Position numbers and translations under genes: made by a program
The notes under the pieces: generated by a model
Told to the model about the DNA's origin: nothing
Databases searched by the model: none
What the model saw: only the letters and a program-made list of their open reading frames with translations
In this document: positions 39,063 to 52,219 of the stretch, one piece after another
Position numbering within the stretch: position 1 is the first letter of the stretch
Layout of the letters: the number at the start of each line of letters is the position of its first letter
NCBI RefSeq assembly: GCF_000423885.1
Contig: NZ_AUIV01000012.1
Span: forward strand, 7,501-71,500
Origin: Thermomonas fusca DSM 15424
GTDB taxonomy: Bacteria; Pseudomonadota; Gammaproteobacteria; Xanthomonadales; Xanthomonadaceae
DNA: 64,000 nucleotides
Direction: 5' to 3'

Positions 39063-40331
39063 ATGTCCGCAAACAAGGCTGCCATTGGCAAGACCCGGCA
39101 AAAGGCCGAGTCTCACCGACTGAATGCGCTGGATGAGTTCGTCTGGGAAGGACGCGATAAGCGCGGCAAGGTGATGAAGGGCGAGCAGATGGCGCGCAAC
39201 GCCAACCTGCTGCGCGCGGACCTGCGCCGGCAGGGCATCACCCCAACGGTGGTCAAGGCGAAACCGAAGCCGCTGTTCGGCGGCAGCGGGAAGAAGATCT
39301 CGGCGCGCGACATCGCCGTGTTCAGCCGCCAGATCGCCACCATGATGAAGTCCGGCGTGCCGATCGTGCAGGCGCTGGAGATCATCGGCGGCGGCAACAA
39401 GAATCCGAACATGAAGAAGATGGTCAACAGCCTGCGCACCGACATCGAGGGCGGCGCGTCCATCTATGAGGCGATGAGCCAGTTCCCGGTCCAGTTCGAC
39501 GAGCTGTACCGCAACCTGGTGCGCGCCGGCGAATCCTCCGGCGTGCTGGAAACCGTGCTGGAGACCATCGCCACCTACAAGGAAAACATCGAGAGCATCA
39601 AGGGCAAGATCAAGAAGGCGCTGTTCTATCCGGCTGCGGTGATTGCGGTTGCCATTTTGATCAGCGCCGTGCTGATGATCTACGTGGTGCCGATCTTCAA
39701 GGAGACCTTCTCCAGCTTCGGCGCCGACCTGCCCGCGTTCACCAATCTGGTGTTCAGCATTTCCGACATCGTGGTGAAGTGGTTCTGGCTGATTGGCATT
39801 GTCCTCGCCGCGGCGATCGGCTTCTTCATCTACACATACAAGCGTTCGCAGAAGCTGCAGCACACCGTTGACAGGCTGCTGCTGAAGATGCCGGTGATCG
39901 GCAAGGTGCTGCACGATTCCGCCATCGCCCGCTTCGCCCGCACACTGGCCCTGACCTTCCGCGCCGGCGTACCGCTGGTGGAGGCGCTGGACAACGTGGC
40001 CGGCGCCACCGGCAGCATGGTCTACCACAATGCCGTGATGAAGATCAAAGACGATGTGGCCGTCGGCTACCCGGTCAACGTCGCGATGAAGCAGGTCAAT
40101 CTGTTCCCGCACATGGTGGTGCAGATGACCGCGATCGGCGAGGAAGCCGGCGCGCTGGACACCATGCTGCTGAAGGTGGCCGAGTTCTACGAGGAAGAAG
40201 TCAGCAACACCGTCGATGCCCTGAGCAGCCTGATCGAGCCGATGGTGATGGTGATCATCGGCGGCCTGGTCGGCTCGATCGTGGTGGCCATGTACCTGCC
40301 GATCTTCAAGATCGCCATGACGGTGATGTAA
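39063..40331 (+). CDS. pilC: Type IV pilus inner-membrane platform protein PilC
   Basis: 422 aa. Two GspF-type domains (F-box: ISARDIAVFSRQIATMMKSGVPIVQALE, split as seen; and ARFARTLALTFRAGVPLVEAL) with three membrane helices (about 185-210, 235-258 and 395-415). N-terminal cytoplasmic stretch of about 75 residues is typical. Holds PilB and translocates pilin subunits. It begins 11 nt after pilB, with GGGGAG just upstream of the ATG. Confidence 0.96.
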   Translation: MSANKAAIGKTRQKAESHRLNALDEFVWEGRDKRGKVMKGEQMARNANLLRADLRRQGITPTVVKAKPKPLFGGSGKKISARDIAVFSRQIATMMKSGVPIVQALEIIGGGNKNPNMKKMVNSLRTDIEGGASIYEAMSQFPVQFDELYRNLVRAGESSGVLETVLETIATYKENIESIKGKIKKALFYPAAVIAVAILISAVLMIYVVPIFKETFSSFGADLPAFTNLVFSISDIVVKWFWLIGIVLAAAIGFFIYTYKRSQKLQHTVDRLLLKMPVIGKVLHDSAIARFARTLALTFRAGVPLVEALDNVAGATGSMVYHNAVMKIKDDVAVGYPVNVAMKQVNLFPHMVVQMTAIGEEAGALDTMLLKVAEFYEEEVSNTVDALSSLIEPMVMVIIGGLVGSIVVAMYLPIFKIAMTVM

Positions 40332-40349
40332 GCAGGGCGCTCATACCAG

Positions 40350-41213
40350 ATGGCATTTCTCGACGCACACCCCGGCCTCGGCTTTCCCGCCGCGGCTGGC
40401 CTGGGCCTGCTGGTCGGCAGTTTCCTCAACGTGGTGATCCTGCGCCTGCCGCCGCGGCTGGAGTGGCAGTGGAAGCGCGACGCCCGCGAGATCCTGGAGG
40501 AGCCGGATCTTTACGACCCGCCGCCGCCGGGCATCGTGGTGGAGGGCTCGCATTGCCCGAAATGCAAGAAGCCGCTGTCCTGGTACGAGAACATCCCGCT
40601 GCTGAGCTGGGTGCTGCAGGGCGGCAAGTGCCGCGGCTGCAAGGCGCCCATCTCGATCCAGTACCCGTTGGTGGAGTTGATCACGGCGCTGCTGTTCCTT
40701 GCCTGCGCCTGGCGTTTCGGTTTCGGCTGGAAGGGCTTCGGCGCGATGCTGCTGACCAGCTATCTGGTCGCGCTGTCGGGCATCGATTTCCGCACCCGCC
40801 TGCTGCCCGATCAGCTGACCCTGCCGCTGATGTGGCTGGGCCTGGTCGCCGCCAGCGACAACCTTTACATGTCGGCCAAGCCCGCGCTGCTTGGCGCGAT
40901 GGCCGGCTATCTCAGCCTGTGGTCGGTGTACTGGATCTTCAAGCAGCTCACCGGCAAGGAAGGCATGGGCCACGGTGATTTCAAGCTGTTGGCGGCGCTG
41001 GGTGCGTGGATCGGCCTGTCCGGCATCCTGCCGACCATCCTGCTGTCTTCGCTGGTGGGCGCCATCGTCGGTTCGATCTGGCTGGCCGTGAAAGGCCGCG
41101 ACAAGGCCACGCCGATTCCGTTCGGCCCGTATCTGGCCGTCGCCGGCTGGATCAGCTTCATGTGGGGCCAGCAGCTAGTGGGCGCCTACCTGCGTTTTGC
41201 CGGGCTGGCATAA
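40350..41213 (+). CDS. pilD: Prepilin peptidase/N-methyltransferase PilD
   Basis: 287 aa. Zinc cysteines C69, C72, C94 and C97 (HCPKCKKPL, GKCRGCKAP) in the N-terminal loop, the two catalytic Asp at D146 (SGIDFRT) and D210 (GMGHGDFK), and about eight membrane helices. Cleaves the pilin leaders before Phe and methylates the new N-terminus. It starts 18 nt after pilC and should process both pilins at 21.9 and 22.4 kb. Confidence 0.96.
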   Translation: MAFLDAHPGLGFPAAAGLGLLVGSFLNVVILRLPPRLEWQWKRDAREILEEPDLYDPPPPGIVVEGSHCPKCKKPLSWYENIPLLSWVLQGGKCRGCKAPISIQYPLVELITALLFLACAWRFGFGWKGFGAMLLTSYLVALSGIDFRTRLLPDQLTLPLMWLGLVAASDNLYMSAKPALLGAMAGYLSLWSVYWIFKQLTGKEGMGHGDFKLLAALGAWIGLSGILPTILLSSLVGAIVGSIWLAVKGRDKATPIPFGPYLAVAGWISFMWGQQLVGAYLRFAGLA

Positions 41214-41252
41214 ACCTCGGAACACCGGCGGCGCTACCCACATAATGTCCCG

Positions 41253-41870
41253 ATGAGCGACTACATCATCGGCCTGACCGGCGGCGTGGCCTCCGGCAAG
41301 AGCGCGGTCGAAACATGTTTCCGGGCATTGGGCGTGGCAGTGGCGGACGCCGATGCGGCCGCACGCGACGCATTGGCGGCTGGCAGCGACGGCCTGGCCG
41401 AGGTAGTGGCAACGTTCGGCAGCGAGGTGCTGGGACCGGATGGCCTGTTGGACCGGGCGGCCATGCGGCGGCGGGTGTTCGCCGATCCGGCGGCGCGCCA
41501 ACGGCTGGAGGCGATCGTCCATCCGCGGGTACGCGCAACCCTGGCCGATGCCTGTCGCGCTGCACCGGGCGCCTACACCGTGGCCTCGGTCCCGCTGCTG
41601 GCCGAAGGCGGCGGGCGCGACGCCTATCCGTGGCTGGCCCGCGTGCTCGTGATCGATGTGCCGGAAGCCGTGCAGCTTGCACGCCTGCTGCGGCGCGACG
41701 GCATCGACGAGGCGCTGGCAGGGGCGATGATCGCGGCGCAGGCCACCCGGCGGCAGCGTCTGGCAATCGCCGACGACGTCATCGTCAACGACGGGCCGCT
41801 GGAAGCACTGGACGGCCAAGTGGCGGCGCTGGACCGCTTGTACAGGTCGCTGGCCGCGCCTGTCCCGTAG
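41253..41870 (+). CDS. coaE: Dephospho-CoA kinase
   Basis: 205 aa. P-loop GLTGGVASGKS at 8-18, then DADAAARDALA, VHPRVRATLAD and SVPLLAEGGGRD. Final step of CoA synthesis: phosphorylates dephospho-CoA with ATP. The coaE next to pilD is a typical gammaproteobacterial placement. Converges with the NUDIX gene, 6 nt apart. Confidence 0.95.
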   Translation: MSDYIIGLTGGVASGKSAVETCFRALGVAVADADAAARDALAAGSDGLAEVVATFGSEVLGPDGLLDRAAMRRRVFADPAARQRLEAIVHPRVRATLADACRAAPGAYTVASVPLLAEGGGRDAYPWLARVLVIDVPEAVQLARLLRRDGIDEALAGAMIAAQATRRQRLAIADDVIVNDGPLEALDGQVAALDRLYRSLAAPVP

Positions 41871-41876
41871 CCGGCG

Positions 41877-42266
41877 TCATCCGCGAAGCAACAGCTCCGC
41901 CACCACCGGCAAGTCGGCGGGGGGCATCGGGTAGTCCACCAGCTTGCGCAGCGGCACCCAGGCCAATGCCTGTCCTTCCAGGCCGCGCGGATGGCCGCTG
42001 AAGGCCACCTCCCGCACGTCCAGCAGCAGGCGCTTGCCGGGCGTCTCCAGCGGCACGCAGGCCACCGGTGCGCCCACCGTGGCCTCGATGCCCAGTTCCT
42101 CGCGCAGTTCGCGCACCAGGGCGTCTTCTGGTGATTCGCCGGGTTCCACCTTGCCGCCCGGGAATTCCCACAGGCCGGCAAGGTCGCGGCCTTCGGTGCG
42201 GCGCGCCAGCAAGATCCGCCCACGCACGTCGCGGATCACCCCGGCAACGACGTGGACCTGCTTCAT
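41877..42266 (-). CDS. mutT: NUDIX hydrolase, MutT/8-oxo-dGTP diphosphatase type
   Basis: 129 aa. Nudix box GGKVEPGESPEDALVRELREELGI, read here in two pieces: GGKVEPGESPEDAL then VRELREELGI. The start HVVAGVIRDVRGRILLARR and LWEFPGGK match MutT, which destroys 8-oxo-dGTP. It follows secA by 36 nt on the same strand, as in related species. The C-terminal part is shorter than the fused MutT-ThiE forms. Confidence 0.87.
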   Translation of the reverse strand: MKQVHVVAGVIRDVRGRILLARRTEGRDLAGLWEFPGGKVEPGESPEDALVRELREELGIEATVGAPVACVPLETPGKRLLLDVREVAFSGHPRGLEGQALAWVPLRKLVDYPMPPADLPVVAELLLRG

Positions 42267-42302
42267 GTCCGCAAGCCTGGGGCGGGCAATGCGGGAAGCG
42301 TG

Positions 42303-45020
<2,718 letters not shown>

Positions 45021-45163
45021 GGGGTGTCCCTGGCGGGATGCGCGCCGGTGGCGCGGCATCGGGAAAGCAACGAAATGCCCGAAACCGGGCATGGGTGCCC
45101 GTTCGGGAATCGAATAGTTTAGCTGGAGGCGGCCCGCGGCGTGCGCAAGCCCCTTGCCCGATG

Positions 45164-46105
45164 TCAGCCGCGCTTCGGCCCGTGCCGGGCCAGCGCGTTG
45201 TTGTGGCCGAGGAACTTGCGGGGATTGACCACCACGCCGTCCTGCCACAGTTCGAAGTGCACGTGCGCGCCGGTGGAGCGGCCGCTGGAGCCCGCCTTGG
45301 CGATTTCCTGCCCCGCGCGCACCAGATCGCCGACCTGGCGGGTCAGGCGCGAGTTGTGCGCATAGCGGGTGACGTAGCCGTTGCCGTGGTCGATCTCGAC
45401 CGTGTTGCCGTAGCCGCTGCGGTCGCCGGCATAACTGACCACGCCGTCCGCCACCGCCAGCACCGGGTCGCCGATGCTGGCCTGGAAATCGATGCCCTTG
45501 TGGAACTGGCTGCCACCGCCGAACGGATCGGCGCGGCCACCGAAGCCGGAGGTGACGAAGCTGCCGGCAATCGGTTCACGCGAAGGCACCGTGTTGCGGT
45601 CCAGCGCGCGGTTGAACAGCAGGGTTTCCAGCACCGACAGCTGGGTGCCGGCCAGGCGATAGTCGCCTTCCAGCGCCGCCAGCCGCGCGCGCAGCTCGGC
45701 CGGAGGCATGTCGCGGGTGATCCCGCCACCACCCTGGCCGACCGGCTTCTCGAAATCGAATTCGCCGTCCTGCAGCTGGCCGGCACGGGTCAGGCGGGTA
45801 CCCAGCGCGTTCAGGCGGTTGGCCTGCGCCTGCAGTTCGGCCAGCCGCGCGGCCAGCGCGTTGACATCGCGCTGCGCGTCGCGGCGGACCTTGTCCAGTT
45901 CGGCCTGACGCTCGGCATCCGCGGTTTGCAGCGCCTCCACCTGGGCCATACCGATCGCACTGCGTGCGGCCGCGCCGCACAGCATGCCTGCGCCCAGCAG
46001 CAGCGCCAGCGCCGCCCACGGCCTGCTCCGCGCCCATTTGCGCAGCTGCCGGGCCTGCGCGACGGCGCGCTGGCGGGTATCGTGTAGGTTGCTGATTTCG
46101 ATCAT
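45164..46105 (-). CDS. M23 (LytM) metallopeptidase
   Basis: 313 aa from ATG 46105. One membrane helix at about 33-52 ([18 protein letters not shown]), then a coiled coil at about 60-105 ([19 protein letters not shown]) and the peptidase domain. Zinc ligands in [10 protein letters not shown] and HVHFEL. It cuts peptidoglycan cross-bridges, or regulates amidases if inactive; here all ligands are kept. Upstream of secA, 143 nt apart. Its start lies only 4 nt from that of the divergent dciA. Confidence 0.9.
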   Translation of the reverse strand: MIEISNLHDTRQRAVAQARQLRKWARSRPWAALALLLGAGMLCGAAARSAIGMAQVEALQTADAERQAELDKVRRDAQRDVNALAARLAELQAQANRLNALGTRLTRAGQLQDGEFDFEKPVGQGGGGITRDMPPAELRARLAALEGDYRLAGTQLSVLETLLFNRALDRNTVPSREPIAGSFVTSGFGGRADPFGGGSQFHKGIDFQASIGDPVLAVADGVVSYAGDRSGYGNTVEIDHGNGYVTRYAHNSRLTRQVGDLVRAGQEIAKAGSSGRSTGAHVHFELWQDGVVVNPRKFLGHNNALARHGPKRG

Positions 46106-46109
46106 CCGT

Positions 46110-46625
46110 ATGCCTGGTTCTCGATCCAACCCCGAAGGGAGCCGTGCCGCCGCCAGCCCGCGCGCGGCGCTGGACGCGCTGCTCGCCGGTTCCGCCGGGG
46201 GCACCCTGCGCCGGGCGCAGTGGCTCGACGCGATGGACCGGTTGTTGCGGCCCCTGCTGCCGGCGGGGCTGGGGGCGCATGCGCGCCTGGCCAACGTCCG
46301 CGGAGACAGGCTGGTGTTCGTCGTCGACTCGCCGGTGTGGCATGCCAAGTTGCGGCTTGCCGCGCCAGCGCTGATCGACGCCGCCCGCTCCATCGGGCTC
46401 GAAGTGAACGACGTGGGTGTCAGGACGACCACCGCACCGCTGCGGCCGTTACCGCCGGCCGAAGCGCGCCATGCTCCGATGTCGGCCGCCGCCCGTGCTG
46501 GACTGGAGGCGGCCTTGGCCCTGCTGCGGCCGGATGCGTCGGAAGAACACGCCGGGGGCGACCGCAAGGCCGGTGCGAGGCGGGCAACGAAGCCCCCCGC
46601 CGAACCAGCCGAGGGCGCATCCTAG
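46110..46625 (+). CDS. dciA: DciA-like helicase loader (DUF721)
   Basis: 171 aa from ATG 46110 (MPGSRSNPEGSRAAAS). DUF721 core: ALDALLAGSAGG, then LGAHARLANVRGDRLVFVVDSPVWHAKLRLAAPALID, which is the KH-like domain that binds DnaB. The C-terminal third is Ala/Pro-rich and basic. DciA loads DnaB at replication forks where DnaC is absent. It sits between lpxC and the M23 gene, on the opposite strand from both. Confidence 0.83.
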   Translation: MPGSRSNPEGSRAAASPRAALDALLAGSAGGTLRRAQWLDAMDRLLRPLLPAGLGAHARLANVRGDRLVFVVDSPVWHAKLRLAAPALIDAARSIGLEVNDVGVRTTTAPLRPLPPAEARHAPMSAAARAGLEAALALLRPDASEEHAGGDRKAGARRATKPPAEPAEGAS

Positions 46626-46705
46626 CCGCGACGGCGGTCGGTTTTGTTAAGAAATCGCTGGCGAGCGCTGCAATTTTGTGACGCGCACCGCGGTTTGCGG
46701 TGGAA

Positions 46706-47620
46706 TCAGGCCGCCGGCAGCGCGATTCCGTAGCTCAATTGGGGCGCCTGTTCGGCATCGACGAAGCTGACCTCTTCCCACGCCTGCGCATCCGCCAGCA
46801 GCGCGCGCACCAGCTTGTTGTTCAGCGCGTGCCCGGACTTGTAGCCCTCGTAGGCGCCGAGGATGGCGTGGCCGGCCAGGTACAGGTCGCCGACCGCGTC
46901 GAGGATCTTGTGGCGGACGAATTCGTCGGCATAGCGCAGCCCGTCTTCGTTCAGCACGCGGAAGTCGTCGAGCACGATGGCGTTGTCCATCGAACCGCCG
47001 AGGCCGAGGTTGCGGTCGCGCATGTATTCGAGGTCGCGCATGAAGCCGAAGGTGCGCGCGCGGCTGACTTCCTTGATGTAGGCGCTGGTGGAGAAGTCCA
47101 CCTCCACCCGCGACAGCGTATCCGGGATCGCCGGGTGGTCGAACTTCACCGTGAAGCCCAACCGGAAGCCGTCGTGCGGATCGAAGCGGGCGACCTTGTC
47201 GCCATCGCGCACTTCCACCGGCTTGAGGATGCGGATCAACCGCTTGGCCGCGTGCTGTTCGACGACGCCGGCCGATTCCAGCAGGAACACGAAGGGCCCG
47301 GCGGAACCGTCCATGATCGGAACTTCCGGCGCGCTCAGCTCGATATAGGCGTTATCGATGCCCAGCCCCGCCAGCGCCGACATCAGGTGCTCGATCGTCA
47401 GCACCTTGGCGCCATCGCGGCTCAGTCCGGTGCACAGCGTGGTTTCGGTAACCAGCGCGGCGGCGGCGGGCATTTCCACCACCGGCTCGAGGTCGATGCG
47501 ACGGAACACGATGCCAGTATCGACCGGCGCCGGCCGCAGGGTCAGGAAGACCTTCTCGCCGCCATGCAGGCCCACGCCGGTGGCGCGGATCACGTTCTTG
47601 AGGGTGCGTTGGCGAAGCAT
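46706..47620 (-). CDS. lpxC: UDP-3-O-acyl-N-acetylglucosamine deacetylase
   Basis: 304 aa. [19 protein letters not shown], then [16 protein letters not shown] with the first zinc histidine, and [12 protein letters not shown] with the other zinc residues; [13 protein letters not shown] near the C-terminus holds the catalytic His. First committed step of lipid A synthesis. It ends the dcw region, as in E. coli and xanthomonads, 272 nt downstream of ftsZ. Confidence 0.96.
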   Translation of the reverse strand: MLRQRTLKNVIRATGVGLHGGEKVFLTLRPAPVDTGIVFRRIDLEPVVEMPAAAALVTETTLCTGLSRDGAKVLTIEHLMSALAGLGIDNAYIELSAPEVPIMDGSAGPFVFLLESAGVVEQHAAKRLIRILKPVEVRDGDKVARFDPHDGFRLGFTVKFDHPAIPDTLSRVEVDFSTSAYIKEVSRARTFGFMRDLEYMRDRNLGLGGSMDNAIVLDDFRVLNEDGLRYADEFVRHKILDAVGDLYLAGHAILGAYEGYKSGHALNNKLVRALLADAQAWEEVSFVDAEQAPQLSYGIALPAA

Positions 47621-47854
47621 CGGTTCAGACTATCACGCGATTTGCTGAATCCAGCCGTAAAAAGGCCGTCGTCCTGCGCCCTGCGCAGACGGCAGCGGCG
47701 GAACGAAAGCGGCCGGCCGGCAGCGCCGACCGACCGGAAAACGCGCCGGGCGGACAACCCGGCACGCGATTCGACAGGGGTAACACGCCCTTCCTCCGCC
47801 ACGGACTGACGGGGGAAAAGGTTGGGGCGGCGGCGGCGTTGCGCGCGCTCCCCG

Positions 47855-47882
47855 GCTTCCTTCCGCTCACGCGGAAGAAAGC
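47855..47882 (-). terminator. Possible terminator or mRNA-end hairpin after ftsZ
   Basis: 12-bp stem (one G-U pair) with a 4-nt loop, starting 10 nt past the ftsZ stop. No T-run follows, so it may be a stabilising hairpin. The rest of 47621-47892 shows no gene. Confidence 0.45.
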
Positions 47883-47892
47883 TGTCGGGCCA

Positions 47893-49146
47893 TCAGTCTG
47901 CCTGGCGGCGCAAGAACGCCGGGATGTCCAGGTAGTCGTCCTTCGGCAGCTCGGCGGCGGCCGGGGCGGCCTCGGCGGCGTTGCGACGCAGGCTGCCGGC
48001 GAAACCGACCGGCGCGGCCGGGGTGAAGCTGTCGGCGATCGCGTCGATCGGCAGCCCGGTGGTGCCGTCGCGCTTGACCTGGGTGTTGATCAGCTGCACC
48101 TGCGGGCGACGCGGCGCTTCCTGGGTGGTTTCGTAGCGCACTTCGCGGCGCTCGTTGCCGGCCGGCTGACGCAGGCCCACGGTGGCGCGGCTGAGGCCGG
48201 TGGCGACCACGGTGACGCGCACTTCGTCCTGCATGTCCGGGTCGAGCACGGTGCCGATGACCACGGTGGCGTCTTCGGCAGCGAACTGCTCGATGGTGCG
48301 GCCAACCTCGTCAAACTCGGCCATGGTGAAGTCCGGGCCGGCGGTGATGTTGACCAGGATGCCGTTGGCGCCGGACAGGTTGACGTCGTCCAGCAGCGGG
48401 TTCTGGATCGCCGCCTCGGCCGCCGCCTGCGCGCGGTCGTCGCCGCGGGCGCTGCCGGTGCCCATCATCGCCAGGCCCATTTCGGACATGACGGTGCGCA
48501 CGTCGGCGAAGTCGACGTTGATCAGGCCCGGGCGCACGATCAGGTCGGCGATGCCCTGCACCGCGCCGAGCAGCACGTCGTTGGCGGCGCGGAACGCCTG
48601 GATCATGGTGGCATTGCGGCCCAGCACGGTGATCAGTTTTTCGTTCGGGATGGTGATCAGCGAATCGCAGTGCTGGCTCAGTTCCTCGATGCCCTTGGCC
48701 GCGACCTGCATGCGCCGGCGGCCCTCGAACGGGAACGGCTTGGTGACCACGGCCACGGTCAGGATGCCCATTTCCTTGGCCAGCTGCGCCACCACCGGCG
48801 CCGCGCCGGTGCCGGTGCCGCCGCCCATGCCGGCGGTGATGAACACCATGTCGGCGCCCTGCAATGCCTCGATGATGGTTTCGCGGTCTTCCAGCGCGGC
48901 CTGGCGGCCGACTTCCGGGTTGGCGCCGGCGCCGAGTCCCTTGGTGACGTTGCCACCGAGGGTCAGCTGCTGGCTGGCGCCGCAGTTCTTGATCGCCTGC
49001 GAGTCGGTGTTGGCGGTGATGAATTCCACCCCGTCGACGCTGCTGTTGACCATGTGCGCGACCGCGTTGCCACCGCCGCCGCCGACGCCGAAGACCTTGA
49101 TGACCGCGTTGGGTGCCACCTGCTGGATCAGTTCGAAATGTGCCAT
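47893..49146 (-). CDS. ftsZ: Cell division protein FtsZ
   Basis: 417 aa. GTP-binding [19 protein letters not shown], and tubulin signature [14 protein letters not shown]7 loop NVDFADVR. The C-terminal peptide [14 protein letters not shown] binds FtsA and ZipA, after a linker of about 75 residues. It polymerises into the Z ring. The start is separated from ftsA by 171 nt of pyrimidine-rich, gene-free DNA, the widest gap of the dcw cluster and a likely promoter site. Confidence 0.98.
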   Translation of the reverse strand: MAHFELIQQVAPNAVIKVFGVGGGGGNAVAHMVNSSVDGVEFITANTDSQAIKNCGASQQLTLGGNVTKGLGAGANPEVGRQAALEDRETIIEALQGADMVFITAGMGGGTGTGAAPVVAQLAKEMGILTVAVVTKPFPFEGRRRMQVAAKGIEELSQHCDSLITIPNEKLITVLGRNATMIQAFRAANDVLLGAVQGIADLIVRPGLINVDFADVRTVMSEMGLAMMGTGSARGDDRAQAAAEAAIQNPLLDDVNLSGANGILVNITAGPDFTMAEFDEVGRTIEQFAAEDATVVIGTVLDPDMQDEVRVTVVATGLSRATVGLRQPAGNERREVRYETTQEAPRRPQVQLINTQVKRDGTTGLPIDAIADSFTPAAPVGFAGSLRRNAAEAAPAAAELPKDDYLDIPAFLRRQAD

Positions 49147-49317
49147 GTCCGTGTCCTGTCGTTGTGGCCGGGATCGGAGAGGCGGGGGTTCCGCTTCGCC
49201 TTCGCCGGCTTGTTATTGGGTTGTGTCCTGCGCTTGCCGCCTTGCCGCTTTTGCCGCCCTGCCTGCCTGCCTTTCCCTGCCCTGCCCGCTGTTGCTACCG
49301 CCTTCCGCTGCCGCCGC

Positions 49318-50553
49318 TCAGAACGCGCCGCGGAACCACTTCACTGCCTTGCCCAGCACCCCGCCGACCTTGCCGCTGGGCAGGGTCGGCCGCTTCGGGT
49401 GTTCCATCTGCGCGCCCATCAGCAGCAGGCCAACGCCGGTGGCATGCACCGGATTGCCCACCACCTCGCCAAGGCCGGTGACGTGCTGCGGGATGCCGAT
49501 CCGCACCGGCATCTGCAGCATTTCCTCGGCCAGCTCGACCACGCCTTCCATCTTCGAAGCGCCGCCGGTCAGCACCATGCCGGCGCGCACCCGCTGCTCG
49601 AAGCCCGAGCGGCGCAGTTCGGCCTGCACCATCTCGAAGATTTCCTCGTAGCGCGCCTGCACCGCCTGCGCCAGCGCGTGCCGCGGCAACCGACGTGGCG
49701 GGCGGTCGCCCACGCTTTCCACCTGGATGCTTTCCTCGGCGCGCGCCAGCTGCGCCAGCGCGCAGGCGTACTTGACCTTAATGTCCTCGGCGTGCGGCGT
49801 GGGCGTGCGCAACATGTGCGCGATATCCTCGGTCACCTTGTCGCCGGCCACCGCCAGGTTGGCGGTGTGGCAGATCGCGCCCTGCATGAACACCGCGATG
49901 TCGGTGGTGCCAGCGCCCATGTCCACCAGCACCACGCCCAGCTCGCGCTCGTCCGGGGTCAGCACGGCGGTGCTGGATGCCAGCGAGGACAGCACCAGCT
50001 CATCCACCTGCAGGCCGCAGCGCTGCACGCACTTGCTGATGTTCTGCGCCGCCGACTGCGCGCAGGTGACCAGATGCGCGTGCACTTCCAGGCGCACGCC
50101 GGTCATGCCGACCGGGTTGCGGATGCCTTCCTGCGAATCGTCAAGCACGTATTCGCGCGGGATCGCATGGAGGATGCGCTGGTCGGCCGGGATCGCCACC
50201 GCCTTGGCGGCTTCCAGCACGCGGTCGAGGTCGCCGTAGGTAACCTCGCCGTCGCGGATCGGCACGATGCCGGGCGAATTCTTGCACTGCACGTGGTTGC
50301 CGGAAATCGAGGCGTACACGCTGCTGACTTCGCAGCCGGCCATCAGCTCGGCTTCCTCCACCGCGCGCTGGATCGACTGCACGGTGGAGTCGATGTCCAC
50401 CACCACGCCGCGGCGCAGCCCGCGCGATTCGTGGGAACCGATGCCGATCACCTCGATGGGTTCGCCCGGGGCGTATTCGCCGACCAGCGCGGTGACCTTG
50501 GAGGTGCCGATATCGAGGCCAACGATCAGGGACTTGTCGCCTTTGCGGTTCAT
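49318..50553 (-). CDS. ftsA: Cell division protein FtsA
   Basis: 411 aa from ATG 50553 ([20 protein letters not shown]). Actin-like fold: LDIGTSKVTALVGE, LVDMGAGTTDIAVF and VLTGGASKMEGV. The C-terminal amphipathic helix GVLGKAVKWFRGAF anchors it to the membrane. It tethers FtsZ. The start overlaps the ftsQ stop (ATGA). Confidence 0.97.
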   Translation of the reverse strand: MNRKGDKSLIVGLDIGTSKVTALVGEYAPGEPIEVIGIGSHESRGLRRGVVVDIDSTVQSIQRAVEEAELMAGCEVSSVYASISGNHVQCKNSPGIVPIRDGEVTYGDLDRVLEAAKAVAIPADQRILHAIPREYVLDDSQEGIRNPVGMTGVRLEVHAHLVTCAQSAAQNISKCVQRCGLQVDELVLSSLASSTAVLTPDERELGVVLVDMGAGTTDIAVFMQGAICHTANLAVAGDKVTEDIAHMLRTPTPHAEDIKVKYACALAQLARAEESIQVESVGDRPPRRLPRHALAQAVQARYEEIFEMVQAELRRSGFEQRVRAGMVLTGGASKMEGVVELAEEMLQMPVRIGIPQHVTGLGEVVGNPVHATGVGLLLMGAQMEHPKRPTLPSGKVGGVLGKAVKWFRGAF

Positions 50554-51281
50554 GTATTGCTGCCGTGGTTCGTGGGGGTTGGTACTGCCTTCGCCCAAGT
50601 CAGGGCAAAGCCGTTGGTGTAGCGAAGATCGGCGCGGACCAGCCGCCGGTGCGGGTTTTGCGCAGCCAGCTGCGGCAGCATCGGCGCGAACCGCGCCAGC
50701 CGCGCGCCGGGGTCGCTGCGCCCCAGCACCACGCGGGTGCCGTCGCGCAGGCTGATCGACCAGCTGCCGCGGCGGTCCAACGCAACACCCAGCACGCCGC
50801 CGGCATTGGCCAGCTGCGCGTGTGCCTGGTTGTAGAGCGCCACCACCTCCGGCACGCGGCCTTCCGGGCCATCCAGCAGCGGCAGGCCGGCCGGCGCCTG
50901 CAGCTTGCCGACCGGGAACAGCCGGCCGTGCTCGGACAGCAGCTGTTTCTCGCCCCAGCGCGCGAACGGCCGGTGCTCGACGATCCGCACCTCCAGCACG
51001 TCCGGCCAGTGCTTGCGTACCTGCGCGCGCTCCACCCAGGGCAGCGCATCCACGGTGCGCTGGATCGCGCGCAGGTCCACCGCGAAGAAGCCGCGCTGCG
51101 CGTGCGGCAGCACCGCTGCCTGCAGCTGCGCGCGGTCGACCCGCGCCAGTTCGCCCTGCACGCGCAGGGTGCGCAGCGGCCAGTGCTCGCCACCCATCCA
51201 GCCCTCGACCACGGCCACCACCGGCAGCGCCAGCAGCGCCAGCGCAAGCAGCCAGGCCAGCGAGCGCAGGGCGGGCTTCAA
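50550..51281 (-). CDS. ftsQ: Cell division protein FtsQ
   Basis: 243 aa from TTG 51281, whose TTGA overlaps the ddl stop; GGAG is 8 nt upstream. Single membrane helix at about 5-25 ([18 protein letters not shown]), then the POTRA domain ([19 protein letters not shown]) and the beta domain with [19 protein letters not shown]. It bridges early and late divisome proteins. ATG starts upstream would add a non-family extension. Spacing to ftsA is -4 nt. Confidence 0.88.
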   Translation of the reverse strand: MKPALRSLAWLLALALLALPVVAVVEGWMGGEHWPLRTLRVQGELARVDRAQLQAAVLPHAQRGFFAVDLRAIQRTVDALPWVERAQVRKHWPDVLEVRIVEHRPFARWGEKQLLSEHGRLFPVGKLQAPAGLPLLDGPEGRVPEVVALYNQAHAQLANAGGVLGVALDRRGSWSISLRDGTRVVLGRSDPGARLARFAPMLPQLAAQNPHRRLVRADLRYTNGFALTWAKAVPTPTNHGSNT

Positions 51282-52219
51282 AGCGTCTGCTCCAGGATGC
51301 GCCAGCACAGTTCCTCGAACGACACGCCCAACTCGCGCGCCGCCTTCGGCACCAGCGAGTGGCTGGTCATGCCCGGCGCGGTGTTGACCTCCATCAGCAT
51401 CAGGCGACCGTCGCCATGGCGCATCACATCGACGCGGCCCCAACCCGTGCAGGCGGCAGCGCGGAAGCCGGCCAGCGCCAGCGCACGCACTTCCTCTTCC
51501 TCGGCGCCTTCCAAGCCGGGGCAGAGGTACTGGGTGTCCTCTGCGATGTACTTGGCGTGGTAGTCGTACCAGCCGCTCGCCGGCACGATCCGGATCGAGG
51601 GCAGGACCACGTCGCCCACCACCCCAACCGTGAATTCGCCGCCGGTCAGCATCTGCTCGGCCAGCAGTTCCCCGGCATAGCCGCGCGCGAATTCGATAGC
51701 GGGTGCGAGGTCGTCTTCCGAGACGATGCGGAACACGCCAACGCTGGAACCTTCCGTGGACGGCTTCACGAACACCGGCAGGCCGAGTTCGCGCACCGCC
51801 GCCGCGAGGTCGCCCTGAGGCGCGATGCGCACGAAGCGCGCGGTCGGCAGGCCGGCAGACTGCCAGACCTGCTTGGTCCGGATCTTGTCCAGGGTCAGCG
51901 CGCTGCCCAGCACGCCGGGCCCAGTGAACGGGACTTCAAAACCCTGCAGCAAGCCCTGCAGAACGCCGTTCTCGCCATCGCCGCCGTGCAGGATGTTGAA
52001 CACGCGGTCGAACCGGCCGTGGACCAGCGCATCGACCAGCGCCGGGATGCCATCGACGCCGTGCGCATCGACCCCGCGCGACCGCAGCGCCTCCAGTACG
52101 TTGGCGCCGGAATTCAGCGAGACCTCGCGCTCAGCACTGCTGCCGCCCATCAGCACGGCGACGCGACCGAACGCGGCCGGGTCGGTGCAGCGCAGCGGGG
52201 CGAATGCGGACGCACTCAT
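51278..52219 (-). CDS. ddlB: D-alanine--D-alanine ligase
   Basis: 313 aa ATP-grasp ligase. [53 protein letters not shown] and the metal-binding [16 protein letters not shown]. Joins two D-Ala for the cell-wall precursor. ATGA overlap with murC and TTGA overlap with ftsQ. Confidence 0.97.
   Translation of the reverse strand: MSASAFAPLRCTDPAAFGRVAVLMGGSSAEREVSLNSGANVLEALRSRGVDAHGVDGIPALVDALVHGRFDRVFNILHGGDGENGVLQGLLQGFEVPFTGPGVLGSALTLDKIRTKQVWQSAGLPTARFVRIAPQGDLAAAVRELGLPVFVKPSTEGSSVGVFRIVSEDDLAPAIEFARGYAGELLAEQMLTGGEFTVGVVGDVVLPSIRIVPASGWYDYHAKYIAEDTQYLCPGLEGAEEEEVRALALAGFRAAACTGWGRVDVMRHGDGRLMLMEVNTAPGMTSHSLVPKAARELGVSFEELCWRILEQTL

Noticed and set aside
45021..45248. N-terminal extension of secA or a SecM-like leader
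   Set aside because: No arrest motif or signal peptide, and SecA family starts match ATG 45020.
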